64,000 nt of DNA from Kutzneria viridogrisea (GCA_014138725.1 JACJID010000001.1:1302001-1366000); one strand, 5' to 3'; positions 1 through 8,809 are shown, counted from the stretch's first letter. The notes: generated by a model from the sequence alone, not told the origin. A program made the numbers and translations.

Positions 1-97
1 TGCCGTCCGGGTTCGACTCGTTCAGCGAGTGCACGGCCATCATGCCCAGCAGCGCCACGCCCCTGGCGGCGTCCACGCCGACCAGCCGCTTGTTCAC
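1..97 (-). CDS. N-terminal fragment of a DUF1624/HGSNAT-like membrane protein (runs off the window)
   Basis: Only the first 32 codons are inside the window. Reading from a GTG at 97, the start is MNKRLVGVDAARGVALLGMM followed by AVHSLNE. This matches the N-terminus of actinobacterial multipass proteins of the DUF1624/DUF418 type, related to heparan-alpha-glucosaminide N-acetyltransferase, whose first membrane helix carries the RxxGVDAARGxALLGMxAVH pattern. The GTG overlaps the stop of the upstream gene as GTGA (94-97), so the two are probably translationally coupled in the Pls-family operon. The acyl acceptor cannot be inferred from this fragment. Confidence 0.6.
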   Translation of the reverse strand, partial: MNKRLVGVDAARGVALLGMMAVHSLNESNPDG

Positions 98-750
98 GGC
101 GCCATCACCGCGTCCACCAGGTCGTGCCCGAGGTCCACACCGAGCCGGTCGGGGGTGTCCAGGCCGATGTCGGTGAACCAGTCCTCGGTGGCCTCCGGGT
201 GCGGGCCGACCACGCCGACCCGCCCCTGCCCGAACGGGGTCACCAGCGCGGCCACCGTCTTGTTGCGGTAGGTGGCCAGCACGGTGCCCGGCGCGCCCCG
301 CTCCAGCAGGAAGTGCGGGCCGTCCTGGAAGAACAGCACCCGCTTGTGACCCCGCCAGCGCACCTGGACCAGCGTGCTCTCGTCGGTGTCCAGACTTGCC
401 TTGCGGGAGGCGATGTACTGGTCGGTGTCGCCGGGCAGCAGGCCGAAACCCGGTGTGGCGCCTGCCAAGTAGCCGCCGAGGCAGAAGCCCAGGTACCTGC
501 CGCCCGCCCGGACGAACTCGCGGATCGCGCCCCGCTGCTTGCGCAGGTGCGGGTAGGCGTCCTCGAGTTCGCCGCCGCCGGGCTGGGCGTAGACCGTGGC
601 GGACCCGAGCGTCTCCGGGGTCAGCTTCAGCTTCTCCTTGGGCCCGGTGTACCGGACCTCGAAGTCCCAGCTGCTGCTCGCCAGCAACTCGGCGACCGCC
701 TCGGGGCAGCCCGGCAGCGAGGCCGGTCCGCGGTAGACCAGCGCCCTCAT
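94..750 (-). CDS. BPL_N-type class I glutamine-amidotransferase-like protein
   Basis: This is a 218-residue soluble protein with the class I GATase-like fold seen in biotin-protein-ligase N-terminal (BPL_N) domains. The nucleophile elbow is GFCLGGYLAG with Cys90, and a His-Pro-Glu at 184-186 (VGPHPEATEDW) completes a Cys-His-Glu triad. The start at 750 is chosen because its ATG overlaps the stop of the Pls-family gene as ATGA (747-750). An upstream in-frame start at 795 would lie deep inside that gene. No signal peptide is visible. The substrate is unknown. Co-transcription suggests it processes or amidates something made with the neighbouring synthetase, which is inference. Confidence 0.7.
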   Translation of the reverse strand: MRALVYRGPASLPGCPEAVAELLASSSWDFEVRYTGPKEKLKLTPETLGSATVYAQPGGGELEDAYPHLRKQRGAIREFVRAGGRYLGFCLGGYLAGATPGFGLLPGDTDQYIASRKASLDTDESTLVQVRWRGHKRVLFFQDGPHFLLERGAPGTVLATYRNKTVAALVTPFGQGRVGVVGPHPEATEDWFTDIGLDTPDRLGVDLGHDLVDAVMAP

Positions 751-3700
751 CGCGCACCCGCCCGCACCAGGCCGCGGTCGCGGATCACCCGCCACAACCG
801 TGGACGGCGTGCCCCGGGCCGCACGGGGACCGACTCCTCGTCCTCCAGCACGCCCTGGGCCGGGATGCCCCGCCAGCGCGAGCCGGAGGGCAGGTGCTCG
901 CCCTTCATCAGCAGGGACAGCGAACCCAGCGAGACCCCGGCGCCGACCACGGCGTCGTAGAGCACGATCGCCCTGGTGCCGACCGTGGCCCCGGCCTCGA
1001 CGGTCACCTGCGACATCTTCATCACGCGGTCCTCGAACAGGTGTGTCTGCAAGGAGACCTGTGTGCCGACCACCGCGTCATCGCCGATCCGGACCAAGTC
1101 GAACTCCGTGAGGTAGGTGGTGCCGATCCAGGTGCGGCGGCCGATGCTGGCCCCGAACCACCGCAGCACCGGCGGCAGGAAAGGGGTGCCCACGAGCATG
1201 CCGACCCCGGCGGGCACCGCGGCGGCCTCGAACATGCCGGTGACGAACTCCGAGCGGCGCACGAACGGGCTCCACAGCGGCTCGACCCTGGGCCGGTACG
1301 CGCCGATGAGGTTGCGCTTGATCGCCGCGCAGTAGGCGATCACCGCCAGGCCCGCCGCGATCGCCACGAACGGCGAGACCAGCGCGGGCACCGGCAGGTC
1401 GCGGCCCTGGGCCAGGCCGGACAGGGCCAGCAGGTACAGGTAGAAGCTGACGCCGAGCACCGAGGCGGGCAGGGTGGCGCGGAAGAACTCCACGGCCAAC
1501 CGGTGCAGCACCACCTTCAGCGGGGGCTGGAAGGTCTCCGCCTCGGAGAAGGAACCGCTGTCCTGCCGCTGCGGCAGGTGCATCGCGGGCGACCCGAGCC
1601 AGGAGGTGCCCCCGGGCACACCCGCGGGCGGCGGCACGGTGCTCACGCCGACCAGGGAGCCGTCGCCGAGTTCGGTGCCCGCGGGCACGAACGCGGCGTT
1701 GCCGACGAAGGCGCGCTGGCCCACGCTGGTGGGCAGCAGGGTGAACCGGCCGTTGGCGAAGGTCGCCGCGCCGATGCTTGCCATGTCGGCCACGAAGCTC
1801 TCGTCCCCCAGGGTGAGCAGGTCCGGGTCGAGGTGCGCGGCCGTGGAGACCTCCGCGCGCTTGCCGACCGTCGCCCCCAGCAAACGCAGCCACGGCACGG
1901 TGTAGAGCGTGGCGTACAGCGAGTTGGTGAACATCAGGCTGAACTCCAGCAGCTTGTCCGCCACCCACTTGCGCATGCCCAGGCCCGAACGCATCGGGTG
2001 CACGCCGACCGGAACCCTTGGCAGCACAAGGCGTTTGCCCAGTGCCACCACGGTGCACACGGTGAGCACGAACACCGGGCCAGCGGCCACCGTGGCCAGC
2101 AACCCGGCGAGCACCCCGTACTCCAGCAGCGCCCACCAGACCAGCGCCACCCCGGGCAGGATCATCACGATCGCGCCGACTTCCAGGCTCAGCAACCCGA
2201 ACAGGCCCGCGAGCACGTGGTGCGGGCGCCAGCGGCGCAGCGGCCCCCGTGCCGCCATCATGACCTCGGCCGCCGACTCCAGTTCCGGCACCGGGCGCGC
2301 CGGTGCCCCGGACCAGCGGTCACCCGCGGGCACCGACTCGCCGTCACCGAGCACCGACTGCTCACCCAGGCCCGCGCGGGCACCCACCGAGGCGCCCGCG
2401 TCCAGCACCGTGTTGGCCCCGACGAAGGCGCCCTCGCCCACGTGGATCGGCGCGACCACGACCCAGCCGTCCTCGACCCGCCACGGCCGCAGCGCCGCGC
2501 CGTAACCGATCGAGGCGCCCGCGTCGATCCGCACCAGGGTCGGCAGGGCGATCATGCTGGTGGCGACGGTGGTGTCCCGGCCGACACGGGCACCGAGCAC
2601 CCGCAGGTACGCCGCCATCAGCGGGGATCCGCTCACCACCGGCAGCGGTCCGATGGCCAGCAACAGGTCCAGCAGCCACAGCCGCAGGTAGGTCGGGCCC
2701 CACAACGGGTACCGGCCCGGCTTGATGCCCAGCGCCAGCGGGCGGGCCAGCACGAGCGGCACCAGCCAGCGCACGCCCAGGTAGCTGACCAGGATCGCGA
2801 TCATGAGCTGGACCAGCACCGCGACCGACACGTCACCGTCGTTGACGGTGTAGACGTAGGACACCGGCAAGGTGATCACCAGCATCAGCAGGTAGATCAT
2901 CACCAGCTGGGCGCCACCGGCCCGTGCGATGCGGGATCCGCTGTGCCGCAACGCCTCCGGCCTGGGCGGCACCCGTTGCGGGGGCACGGCCGCGGCCAGG
3001 TGGCCCGCCATGCCGCGCACGGTCGGGTTGTCGTAGAGGTCGCGGACCGCGGCGTTGGTCCCGCGCTCGCGCAGCAGCGAGACCACCCTGGCCGCGAGCA
3101 GCGAGTGCCCGCCGAGGTCGCCGAAGAAGTCGGCCAGCACGGACAGGGACTGCGGCGGCAGGCCGAAGGCCTCGGCCCACACGGCGTGCACCTGCTGTTC
3201 CAGCTCGCCCTCCGGTGCGACCACCGGACCGTCCACAATGGTCAGCAGCCGGTTGCGCGGCGGCGCGAGGCGCTTGCGGTCAACCTTGCCGCTTGGCATG
3301 GTCGGCAGGTCCTCGACCACGTCCAGGAACGAGGGCACCATGTAGTTGGGCAGCCGCCGCCGCAGTTCCTCGTGCAGGCGCGCGACCAGCCCCTCCCCGT
3401 CGGTGGCGATGACGTAGGCCGCCAGCTCGCGGGGCGCGTCGGGCTCCTCGGAGACCGGCACCATCGCGGCCACCGCCACCGCGACCCCAGCGTCCTCCAG
3501 CAGCACGTTCTCGATCTCGCCCAGGTCCACCCGGTAGCCGCGGATCTTCACCTCGGCGTCGGCCCGGCCGAGGTACTCGATCTCCCCGTCCTCGGTGATC
3601 CGGCCCAGGTCCCCGGTGCGGTACAGGCGGCCGCCGTCGGGGGCGAGCGGGTGCCGGATGAACCGGTCCGCGGTCAGCTCCGGCCTGCCCACGTAGCCGC

Positions 3701-4781
3701 GGGCCACCCCGGGCCCGCCGATGCAGATCTCGCCCTCCGCGCCGTCGGGCACCGGCTCGCGCTGTTCGTCCAGCAGCACCACGGAGTAGGTCGGCAGCGG
3801 GCGGCCGATCGTGACCGGCTTGCCGGGCACCAGCTCACCCCAGGTCGCGGTCACGGTGGCCTCGGTGGGGCCGTAGGTGTTGAGGATCCGCCTGCCGGGC
3901 CTGCTCCACCGCTCGACCAGCTGGCCGGGGCAGGCCTCGCCGCCGACCAGCAGGTTGCGCACCAGAGGCAGTTCGCGCGGGATCGTGGCCAGTAGGGTCG
4001 GCACGCAGTACAGGACGGTGATGCGTGCCTCGTCGAGGAAGTCGGCCAGCTCGGCGCCCAGCCGCCGGGAGTCGGTGGGCCCGGCCACCAGCGTGGCCCC
4101 CACCGCCCAGGTGGGCCAGATCTCCTCGATCGAGAAGTCGAAGGAGATCGTCATGCCCTGGTAGACGCGGTCGCCGGGGCGCACGTCGTACAGCTTGGGC
4201 ACCACGTCCAGGAAGTTGCAGATGCTGCGTTGGGTGACCTCGACCCCTTTGGGGCGGCCACTGGACCCGGAGGTGTAGATCACGTAGGCGGCCGGGTCCG
4301 GATCGCTCAACGTGTCCGGGGCAGGTCCCGGTCTGCCGGGGCTGTGTGCCTCGGCCGGGCCGTCCACGGTGAGCACCGGGCAGATCGTGGCGACCACCAG
4401 GTCGGAGGTGGTCAGCAGCAGGTCGACCGAGGCGTCCTCGAGGATGTAACCCACCCGGTCGGCGGGGGAGGCCGGATCGATCGGTACGAAGGCGGCACCG
4501 GCCTTGCCCACCGCCAGCAGGGCTACGTAGGTCTGCACCGATCTGCGCAGCAGGATGGCGACCCGTGAGCCTTCGCCGATTCCGCGCGATCTGAGCCGGT
4601 ACGCGAGCTGGTTGGCCAGCTCGTCGAGTTCGCGATAGGTCAGTTCTTCCCGTTCGCATTCCAGGGCGACCGCGGCGGGCACGGCGTCAACGGAGTGTTC
4701 GAAGACGTGGTGCAAACGTCGCGCGGATTCGTCAACTGTCAATGCGGAGTCGGACCAGGAATTCCGACGGCCGTGTTTCAT
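747..4781 (-). CDS. Pls/PosA-family membrane nonribosomal peptide synthetase
   Basis: At 1344 residues this is close to epsilon-poly-L-lysine synthetase (about 1319). The adenylation domain (about 20-500) has A3 YVIYTSGSSGRPKG, A5 NTYGPTEATVT, A7 YRTGDLGR and A10 MPSGKVDRKRL. The carrier domain carries the phosphopantetheine serine in GGHSLLAARV. There is no ordinary condensation or thioesterase domain. The rest is three pairs of membrane helices, each followed by a soluble domain with hexapeptide-like turns, such as VRIDAGASIGYGAALRP and LGDESFVADMASIG. That architecture defines the Pls/PosA family, which makes isopeptide-linked amino acid homopolymers at the membrane. The residues in A4 (FDFSIEEIW) do not let me name the amino acid. 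It is first in an operon with two overlapping downstream genes. Confidence 0.88.
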   Translation of the reverse strand: MKHGRRNSWSDSALTVDESARRLHHVFEHSVDAVPAAVALECEREELTYRELDELANQLAYRLRSRGIGEGSRVAILLRRSVQTYVALLAVGKAGAAFVPIDPASPADRVGYILEDASVDLLLTTSDLVVATICPVLTVDGPAEAHSPGRPGPAPDTLSDPDPAAYVIYTSGSSGRPKGVEVTQRSICNFLDVVPKLYDVRPGDRVYQGMTISFDFSIEEIWPTWAVGATLVAGPTDSRRLGAELADFLDEARITVLYCVPTLLATIPRELPLVRNLLVGGEACPGQLVERWSRPGRRILNTYGPTEATVTATWGELVPGKPVTIGRPLPTYSVVLLDEQREPVPDGAEGEICIGGPGVARGYVGRPELTADRFIRHPLAPDGGRLYRTGDLGRITEDGEIEYLGRADAEVKIRGYRVDLGEIENVLLEDAGVAVAVAAMVPVSEEPDAPRELAAYVIATDGEGLVARLHEELRRRLPNYMVPSFLDVVEDLPTMPSGKVDRKRLAPPRNRLLTIVDGPVVAPEGELEQQVHAVWAEAFGLPPQSLSVLADFFGDLGGHSLLAARVVSLLRERGTNAAVRDLYDNPTVRGMAGHLAAAVPPQRVPPRPEALRHSGSRIARAGGAQLVMIYLLMLVITLPVSYVYTVNDGDVSVAVLVQLMIAILVSYLGVRWLVPLVLARPLALGIKPGRYPLWGPTYLRLWLLDLLLAIGPLPVVSGSPLMAAYLRVLGARVGRDTTVATSMIALPTLVRIDAGASIGYGAALRPWRVEDGWVVVAPIHVGEGAFVGANTVLDAGASVGARAGLGEQSVLGDGESVPAGDRWSGAPARPVPELESAAEVMMAARGPLRRWRPHHVLAGLFGLLSLEVGAIVMILPGVALVWWALLEYGVLAGLLATVAAGPVFVLTVCTVVALGKRLVLPRVPVGVHPMRSGLGMRKWVADKLLEFSLMFTNSLYATLYTVPWLRLLGATVGKRAEVSTAAHLDPDLLTLGDESFVADMASIGAATFANGRFTLLPTSVGQRAFVGNAAFVPAGTELGDGSLVGVSTVPPPAGVPGGTSWLGSPAMHLPQRQDSGSFSEAETFQPPLKVVLHRLAVEFFRATLPASVLGVSFYLYLLALSGLAQGRDLPVPALVSPFVAIAAGLAVIAYCAAIKRNLIGAYRPRVEPLWSPFVRRSEFVTGMFEAAAVPAGVGMLVGTPFLPPVLRWFGASIGRRTWIGTTYLTEFDLVRIGDDAVVGTQVSLQTHLFEDRVMKMSQVTVEAGATVGTRAIVLYDAVVGAGVSLGSLSLLMKGEHLPSGSRWRGIPAQGVLEDEESVPVRPGARRPRLWRVIRDRGLVRAGAR

Positions 4782-4833
4782 TGGTCAGCGTCTCCACGTC
4801 CCGCACGGGAGCGCGAGGGTAATTTTCACTACA

Positions 4834-4857
4834 TTGAGTGAGCAGGTGGTCACTCAA
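4834..4857. promoter_or_regulatory. inverted repeat upstream of the Pls-family gene (candidate operator)
   Basis: TTGAGTGA and TCACTCAA form a perfect 8-bp inverted repeat separated by 8 bp, 53-76 bp upstream of the synthetase ATG. The spacing and position suit a dimeric repressor over the promoter. No regulator gene lies beside it, so the cognate protein is unknown. The rest of the 4782-5123 gap shows no credible gene. Confidence 0.5.
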
Positions 4858-5056
4858 GCGAGTGTACTGCGCCAAGTGGAATACAGCCAGTAGTCACACG
4901 GATGGAGGATTAGGACTCTGGACGATCGGTCACGACTGTGCTGGAAGGCCTCGCAACGATTTGTCCGGTGATGCCCGGTATGAGGAATGCTGAATTTCCC
5001 GGAGCGTTTTGTGATGGGTGCTCAGATATATCTTTTTGGGGAGGCGTCGCCCGGGA

Positions 5057-5081
5057 CGGGGTGGGACAAACACCCGCCCCG
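5057..5081 (-). terminator. hairpin downstream of the secreted protease gene
   Basis: CGGGGTGGG and CCCGCCCCG can pair over 9 bp (one G-T wobble) around a 7-base loop, 43 bp after the protease stop. No U tract is visible, as is usual for high-GC actinomycete terminators. Confidence 0.45.
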
Positions 5082-5123
5082 GGGTGGCGTTCCGCGAAGG
5101 CCGAAGGAAAGACGGGCCGGTCC

Positions 5124-6242
5124 TCAGCGCGGGGCGGTGTACTGCTCGATCGTGCCGCCCGCGGTGCTGGCGGTCTGGACGCACAGCACCGGCACACCGT
5201 CCAGGTCCGGCGTGATGGCGAGCCGCGGCGCGGTGGCGCCCTTGATCGTCGTGTAGAACACGAACCCGTCCGAGCCGGTCTGCTGCCGCGCCCACTCGTA
5301 GGCCACCGAGTCGGGTGCCCTGCCCGCCCACCGCGGCTGCTCGCAGCGCACCGTGTCACCAACGGCCCGCGAGCCGGTGATGGTCGGCTTGCCCACGGGC
5401 ATCGGCGCCAGCACCGGGTCCGGCTGGGTCAGCCAGGACCGCAGCGCCGCGGTGTCGGCGAAGCCACCGGGGTAGCGGTCCTGGCCGCACTGCTTGCCGA
5501 CCACCTCGCCGCCGAAGCTGGTGATGCCGACCAGTTCCGGTCCGGTGGCGGTGTCCCGCACCAGCGGGCCGCCGCTGTCCCCGGCGCAGATCGTGTCCTT
5601 GCCCTGGGCGCAGACAACCGAGCCACCGTCGACCACGCCGCCCAGTCGCGCACCGCACCGCTGGTCGCTGATCACCGACAGGTCGGCCCTGCGCAGCACG
5701 TCCCCGATGCTGCTCAGCGGATCGGCCGGGCCGGTGGCCTTGGTGCGCCCGTGCCCGTAGGCGTGTACCGCCGTGCCCTCGGCGGGCGGGTTCTCGGCCA
5801 CCCGCACCGGCTGGACCCCGGACACCGGCCGGGCCAGCGCGATGATCGCCACGTCGTTGGCGACCGCCGACTTCTCGAAGCTGTTCGGGTCGCTGGGCGA
5901 GGGGATTAGCCGGTAGCCGGGGTGGATCGCCACACCGCGGATCGGCAGCACGGTGCCGGGGTTGGTCGACAACACCGAGGCGCCCAGGTGCACCTCCCAG
6001 TGCGTCGGGTCGCCGTGGTCGAGGCAGTGGCCCGCGGTAGCCACCCGGTCCGGGGCGATCAGCACCCCGCCGCACAGCTCGCGCTGCTCCAGCGGCCGGT
6101 CGCCAGCCGAGGCGATGGTGACCATCCACGGGGCCGCCGACTGGTCCGGCAGTTGCGTGCCCCCGGACACGGCGAAGGCCGGTGCCGCGCCCAGCAGCAC
6201 GCCCGCGGTGACCGCGAGCAGCACACAGGTCCTGCGATGCAT
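5124..6242 (-). CDS. secreted trypsin-like (S1) serine protease with C-terminal extension
   Basis: This is a 372-residue exported protein. A signal peptide with hydrophobic core VLLAVTAGVLLGAAPAFA ends near residue 24, giving a mature VSGG-type N-terminus. The chymotrypsin-fold triad is His72 (ATAGHC), Asp130 (ANDVAIIAL) and Ser223 (CAGDSGGPL). After the protease domain (to about 265) comes a roughly 100-residue extension starting KPTITGSRAVGD, with a pair of cysteines and a likely beta-sandwich, resembling C-terminal domains of other actinobacterial secreted proteases. It acts outside the cell, and its substrate is unknown. It lies upstream of the Pls-family operon on the same strand but is separated by a hairpin and 340 bp. 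Confidence 0.88.
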   Translation of the reverse strand: MHRRTCVLLAVTAGVLLGAAPAFAVSGGTQLPDQSAAPWMVTIASAGDRPLEQRELCGGVLIAPDRVATAGHCLDHGDPTHWEVHLGASVLSTNPGTVLPIRGVAIHPGYRLIPSPSDPNSFEKSAVANDVAIIALARPVSGVQPVRVAENPPAEGTAVHAYGHGRTKATGPADPLSSIGDVLRRADLSVISDQRCGARLGGVVDGGSVVCAQGKDTICAGDSGGPLVRDTATGPELVGITSFGGEVVGKQCGQDRYPGGFADTAALRSWLTQPDPVLAPMPVGKPTITGSRAVGDTVRCEQPRWAGRAPDSVAYEWARQQTGSDGFVFYTTIKGATAPRLAITPDLDGVPVLCVQTASTAGGTIEQYTAPR

Positions 6243-6339
6243 GAGCTTCCTTCCCTCGGTTGACCACCAGGAGATTAGGAACGCGCACGCTCACCGGGCA
6301 TCGCCCCAGGGACTGAGGCGGCACCACACCTTCGTCAGC

Positions 6340-7326
6340 TCAGTCGTAGCTGACCTTCACCACCGGCGATTCCGGCACCGCCTGGCAGGCAAGCGAGTAC
6401 CCCTCGGCCAGGTCCTGCTCGTCCAGCACCTCGTTGCGCAGCAAGCGGACCTCGCCCTCGGTGATCCGGCACGCACAGGCACTGCACGCGCCCTCGCGGC
6501 AGGAGAACGGCGCGTCCAGCCCGCTGTCGAGCAGCACGTCGAGCAGGCGCCGACCAGCGGGCCAGCGCAGGCTGTGGTGCCGCCCGTCCAGGTCCACCTC
6601 CAGGTCGGTGACCGGCCCGTCAGCGGGTGCCGCCGAGCCCTGGTCCCCGGTCAGCGAGACGAACCGCTCCACGTGGATCTCCCGCACCGCAAGGGAACGC
6701 AGCACGCCCAGCACCGCCTCCATGAACGGGCCGGGCCCGCACAGGAACGCCTGGAACCCGCGGAACGGCTCGCTCAGCGAGCGGAGCTGGGCCGCGGTGG
6801 GCAGGCCCTGCACCGACTCCAGCCAGTGCACGACGTGCAGCCGCTCGGGGTGCCGTGCCGCCAGTTCGCGCAGCACGGCGGCGAAGATCACCGACCGTTC
6901 GTCCCGGTTGGCGTAGACGAGCACGATCCGCCCGGTACCGGCCGCCAGCACCGACTTGACGATCGACAGGATCGGGGTGATGCCGCTGCCCCCGGCGAAC
7001 AGCAGGAAGTCCCCGTCCAGCGAACGCGGGCTGAAGACCCCGGCGGGCGGCAGCACCTCCAGTTCGGTACCGGCGGACACGGTGTCGCACAACCAGTTCG
7101 AGCCGTACCCCTCCGGCACCCGCTTGACCGTCACCTGCGGCGGCTCGTCCAGGTGTGGCGAGCTGGACAGGGAGTAGCACCGCGACACGCCGCCAGGCAG
7201 CCGCAAGGTCAGGAACTGCCCTGGTCGGTAGGCGAGATCGGGTGCGTCGAACACCAGGGAGCGAGCCTCCTCGGTCTCCTCGACCACCCGCGCCACGCGG
7301 AGCCGCAGTGGCGCGCGCTCAGTCAT
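6340..7326 (-). CDS. kshB: 3-ketosteroid 9-alpha-hydroxylase reductase component KshB
   Basis: This is a 328-residue electron-transfer protein that passes electrons from NAD(P)H to KshA. An FAD-binding barrel with RCYSLSSSP comes first, then a nucleotide-binding domain with GGSGITPILS and a CGPGPFM loop. A C-terminal plant-type [2Fe-2S] domain has cysteines 276, 281, 284 and 314 (Cx4Cx2Cx29C). This domain order is that of KshB and related Rieske-oxygenase reductases. The ATG overlaps the stop of the small upstream gene by 8 bp, so kshA, the small gene and kshB form one translationally coupled operon under the KstR-type boxes. Its place beside kshA makes the steroid assignment likely. Confidence 0.85.
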   Translation of the reverse strand: MTERAPLRLRVARVVEETEEARSLVFDAPDLAYRPGQFLTLRLPGGVSRCYSLSSSPHLDEPPQVTVKRVPEGYGSNWLCDTVSAGTELEVLPPAGVFSPRSLDGDFLLFAGGSGITPILSIVKSVLAAGTGRIVLVYANRDERSVIFAAVLRELAARHPERLHVVHWLESVQGLPTAAQLRSLSEPFRGFQAFLCGPGPFMEAVLGVLRSLAVREIHVERFVSLTGDQGSAAPADGPVTDLEVDLDGRHHSLRWPAGRRLLDVLLDSGLDAPFSCREGACSACACRITEGEVRLLRNEVLDEQDLAEGYSLACQAVPESPVVKVSYD

Positions 7327-7588
7327 GCCGTGCCACGGGGATCGTGCCGTCCAGCACCGCCCGCGCGATGCTCTCGCGGAGTCGGCCGCACATCGGCACG
7401 AGCGCGCTGGACTGCCCGGCCGCGGCGAACTCCGGGCAGCTCGCCGCGGGCTCGCCGGTCCACTGCACGCTGGTGTGCGCCAAGCTGTTCTTCTTCACCA
7501 GCACGGTTGTCGCGCAGCTGCGGCAGTTGTGCGGCACCAGCCCCTCGGTGAGCTGGCGCTGGATGTCGGCACGGGTGGAGTTCAGCAC
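7319..7588 (-). CDS. small cysteine-containing protein coupled between kshA and kshB
   Basis: This frame encodes 89 residues from a GTG at 7588, starting inside the last codons of kshA (7-bp overlap) and ending 8 bp inside kshB. It has four cysteines: Cys22 and Cys25 in HNCRSCATT, plus Cys51 and Cys67 (VPMCGRLRESI). This suggests a small metal-binding or zinc-ribbon-like fold. I do not recognise a named family. The double overlap with both hydroxylase subunits argues that it is translated with them, perhaps helping assemble or stabilise the oxygenase. It has no signal peptide or membrane segment. Confidence 0.6.
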   Translation of the reverse strand: MLNSTRADIQRQLTEGLVPHNCRSCATTVLVKKNSLAHTSVQWTGEPAASCPEFAAAGQSSALVPMCGRLRESIARAVLDGTIPVARHD

Positions 7589-8718
7589 TGCTCGGCCCGC
7601 CGCGCCAGGTTCTCCGCGACCTCTTGCTGCCAGGCCTGGTTGGCCCGCGTGGTGTCCACTTCGAACTCGAAGCGGCGCACCATGTCCTCGGTGACCTCCT
7701 CGACGTCCACGTAGAACTGCTCGTACCAGCGGCGCAGCTGGTAGACCGGGCCGTCCTCCTCGCACAGCAGCGGGTTGTCGATGCGGGTCTTGTTGCGCCA
7801 GATCTCCACGTCCTGCATGAAGCCGACCCCGGTGTTGCGCGCGAACTTCGCCGCGATCCTGTTGGCGTGCTCGTCGGTCAGCCCGGGCAGCTTCTTCACG
7901 ATCACGCCCCACTGCAACACGAAGGAGGTGGGCGTCACGGGGTAGTGGCAGTTGATCAGCACCGTCTCCACGGTGGTGCCCTGGTAGTCGTTCCACAGCC
8001 TGTCGATCATGTACGAGGGGCCGTAGTAGGAGGCCTCCGAGCGGGTGGTCAGCTCGGCGGCGCCGGAGTAGCTGGAGCCCACCGCCACGTCCGGCCGCGC
8101 CTTGGAGTCCAGGTACTGGCTGGCCACGTGGCCCTCGAAGACGTTGCGGAAGTAGGTCGGGAACGCGAAGTGCACGTAGAAGAAGTGTGCCATGTCCACG
8201 ACGTTGTCCACGATCTCGCGGCAGTTGGCGCCCTCGATGCGCACCGAGTCCCAGGTCCAGTCGCTCCACTCCGCGCTGAACGCGCCCTCGATGCGCGGGA
8301 TCGCCAGCTCGGGCGGCGGCGGGTTTCCCTGCGGGTCATGCCAGACGAACAGCTGCCCGTTCTGCTCGCAGGTGGTCCACGCCCGGGTTCGTGCCCGCAG
8401 CGGCACCCGCTTGGCGTACGGCACGTCCACGCAGCGGCCGTCCCCGCCCCAGCGCCAGTCGTGGAACGGGCAGGCGATCGCACCCTGTTTGACCGTGCCC
8501 TGGCTCAGGTCCCCGCCCATGTGGCGGCAGTACGCGTCCAGCACGCGCAGGGCTCCGGCCCCGTCCTGGAAGACCACCAGCTTGGTGCCGAACGCCTCCA
8601 CGGCGTGCGGCTTGCCGTCGCGGAAGCCGGTGGCCAGGCCGAGGCAGTGCCAGCCGCGGGCGAACCGGGTCGGCGCGGCGCCCGCGTCGATGGAGCGAAC
8701 CTCGGCTGCCGTGCTCAT
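7582..8718 (-). CDS. kshA: 3-ketosteroid 9-alpha-hydroxylase oxygenase component KshA
   Basis: This is a 378-residue Rieske non-heme iron oxygenase that hydroxylates C9 of 3-ketosteroids, the step that leads to opening of ring B. The Rieske cluster ligands are Cys64, His66, Cys83 and His86 (CRHMGG and CPFHDW). The catalytic iron ligands sit in DMAHFFYVH at Asp175, His178 and His183. A TGGAGGTGTC ribosome-binding site precedes the ATG, and a TATAAC -10 element overlaps a KstR-type box. The gene diverges from hsaA and is followed by coupled reductase genes. Confidence 0.9.
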   Translation of the reverse strand: MSTAAEVRSIDAGAAPTRFARGWHCLGLATGFRDGKPHAVEAFGTKLVVFQDGAGALRVLDAYCRHMGGDLSQGTVKQGAIACPFHDWRWGGDGRCVDVPYAKRVPLRARTRAWTTCEQNGQLFVWHDPQGNPPPPELAIPRIEGAFSAEWSDWTWDSVRIEGANCREIVDNVVDMAHFFYVHFAFPTYFRNVFEGHVASQYLDSKARPDVAVGSSYSGAAELTTRSEASYYGPSYMIDRLWNDYQGTTVETVLINCHYPVTPTSFVLQWGVIVKKLPGLTDEHANRIAAKFARNTGVGFMQDVEIWRNKTRIDNPLLCEEDGPVYQLRRWYEQFYVDVEEVTEDMVRRFEFEVDTTRANQAWQQEVAENLARRAEQC

Positions 8719-8738
8719 GACACCTCCAGTCGTAGTTC

Positions 8739-8752
8739 TGGAACAGGTTATA
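8739..8752. promoter_or_regulatory. KstR-type operator at the kshA promoter
   Basis: TGGAACAGGTTATA matches the published KstR consensus TnnAACnnGTTnnA at every fixed position. On the minus strand its GTTATA end is the TATAAC -10 hexamer of kshA, so binding would block the promoter. The kstR gene itself is not in this window. Confidence 0.7.
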
Positions 8753-8795
8753 GTTTCGCCCGGCCTCAGCGCTACTGCGCGGTATCGACATGGAC

Positions 8796-8809
8796 GAGAA
8801 CACGTTCTA
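8796..8809. promoter_or_regulatory. KstR-type operator at the hsaA promoter
   Basis: GAGAACACGTTCTA contains AGAAC and GTTCT as 5-bp inverted arms around AC. It matches the KstR consensus except for the first base in this orientation. A TAGTCT -10 element (8808-8813) follows at once and ends 6 bp before the hsaA ATG, so transcription probably starts at or next to the start codon and the message would be leaderless. Confidence 0.7.

Noticed and set aside
396-3995. Very long open frame on the plus strand opposite the Pls-family gene
   Set aside because: Translation is low-complexity Arg/His/Gln/Gly-rich with no domain; it is the usual antisense shadow of a high-GC gene.
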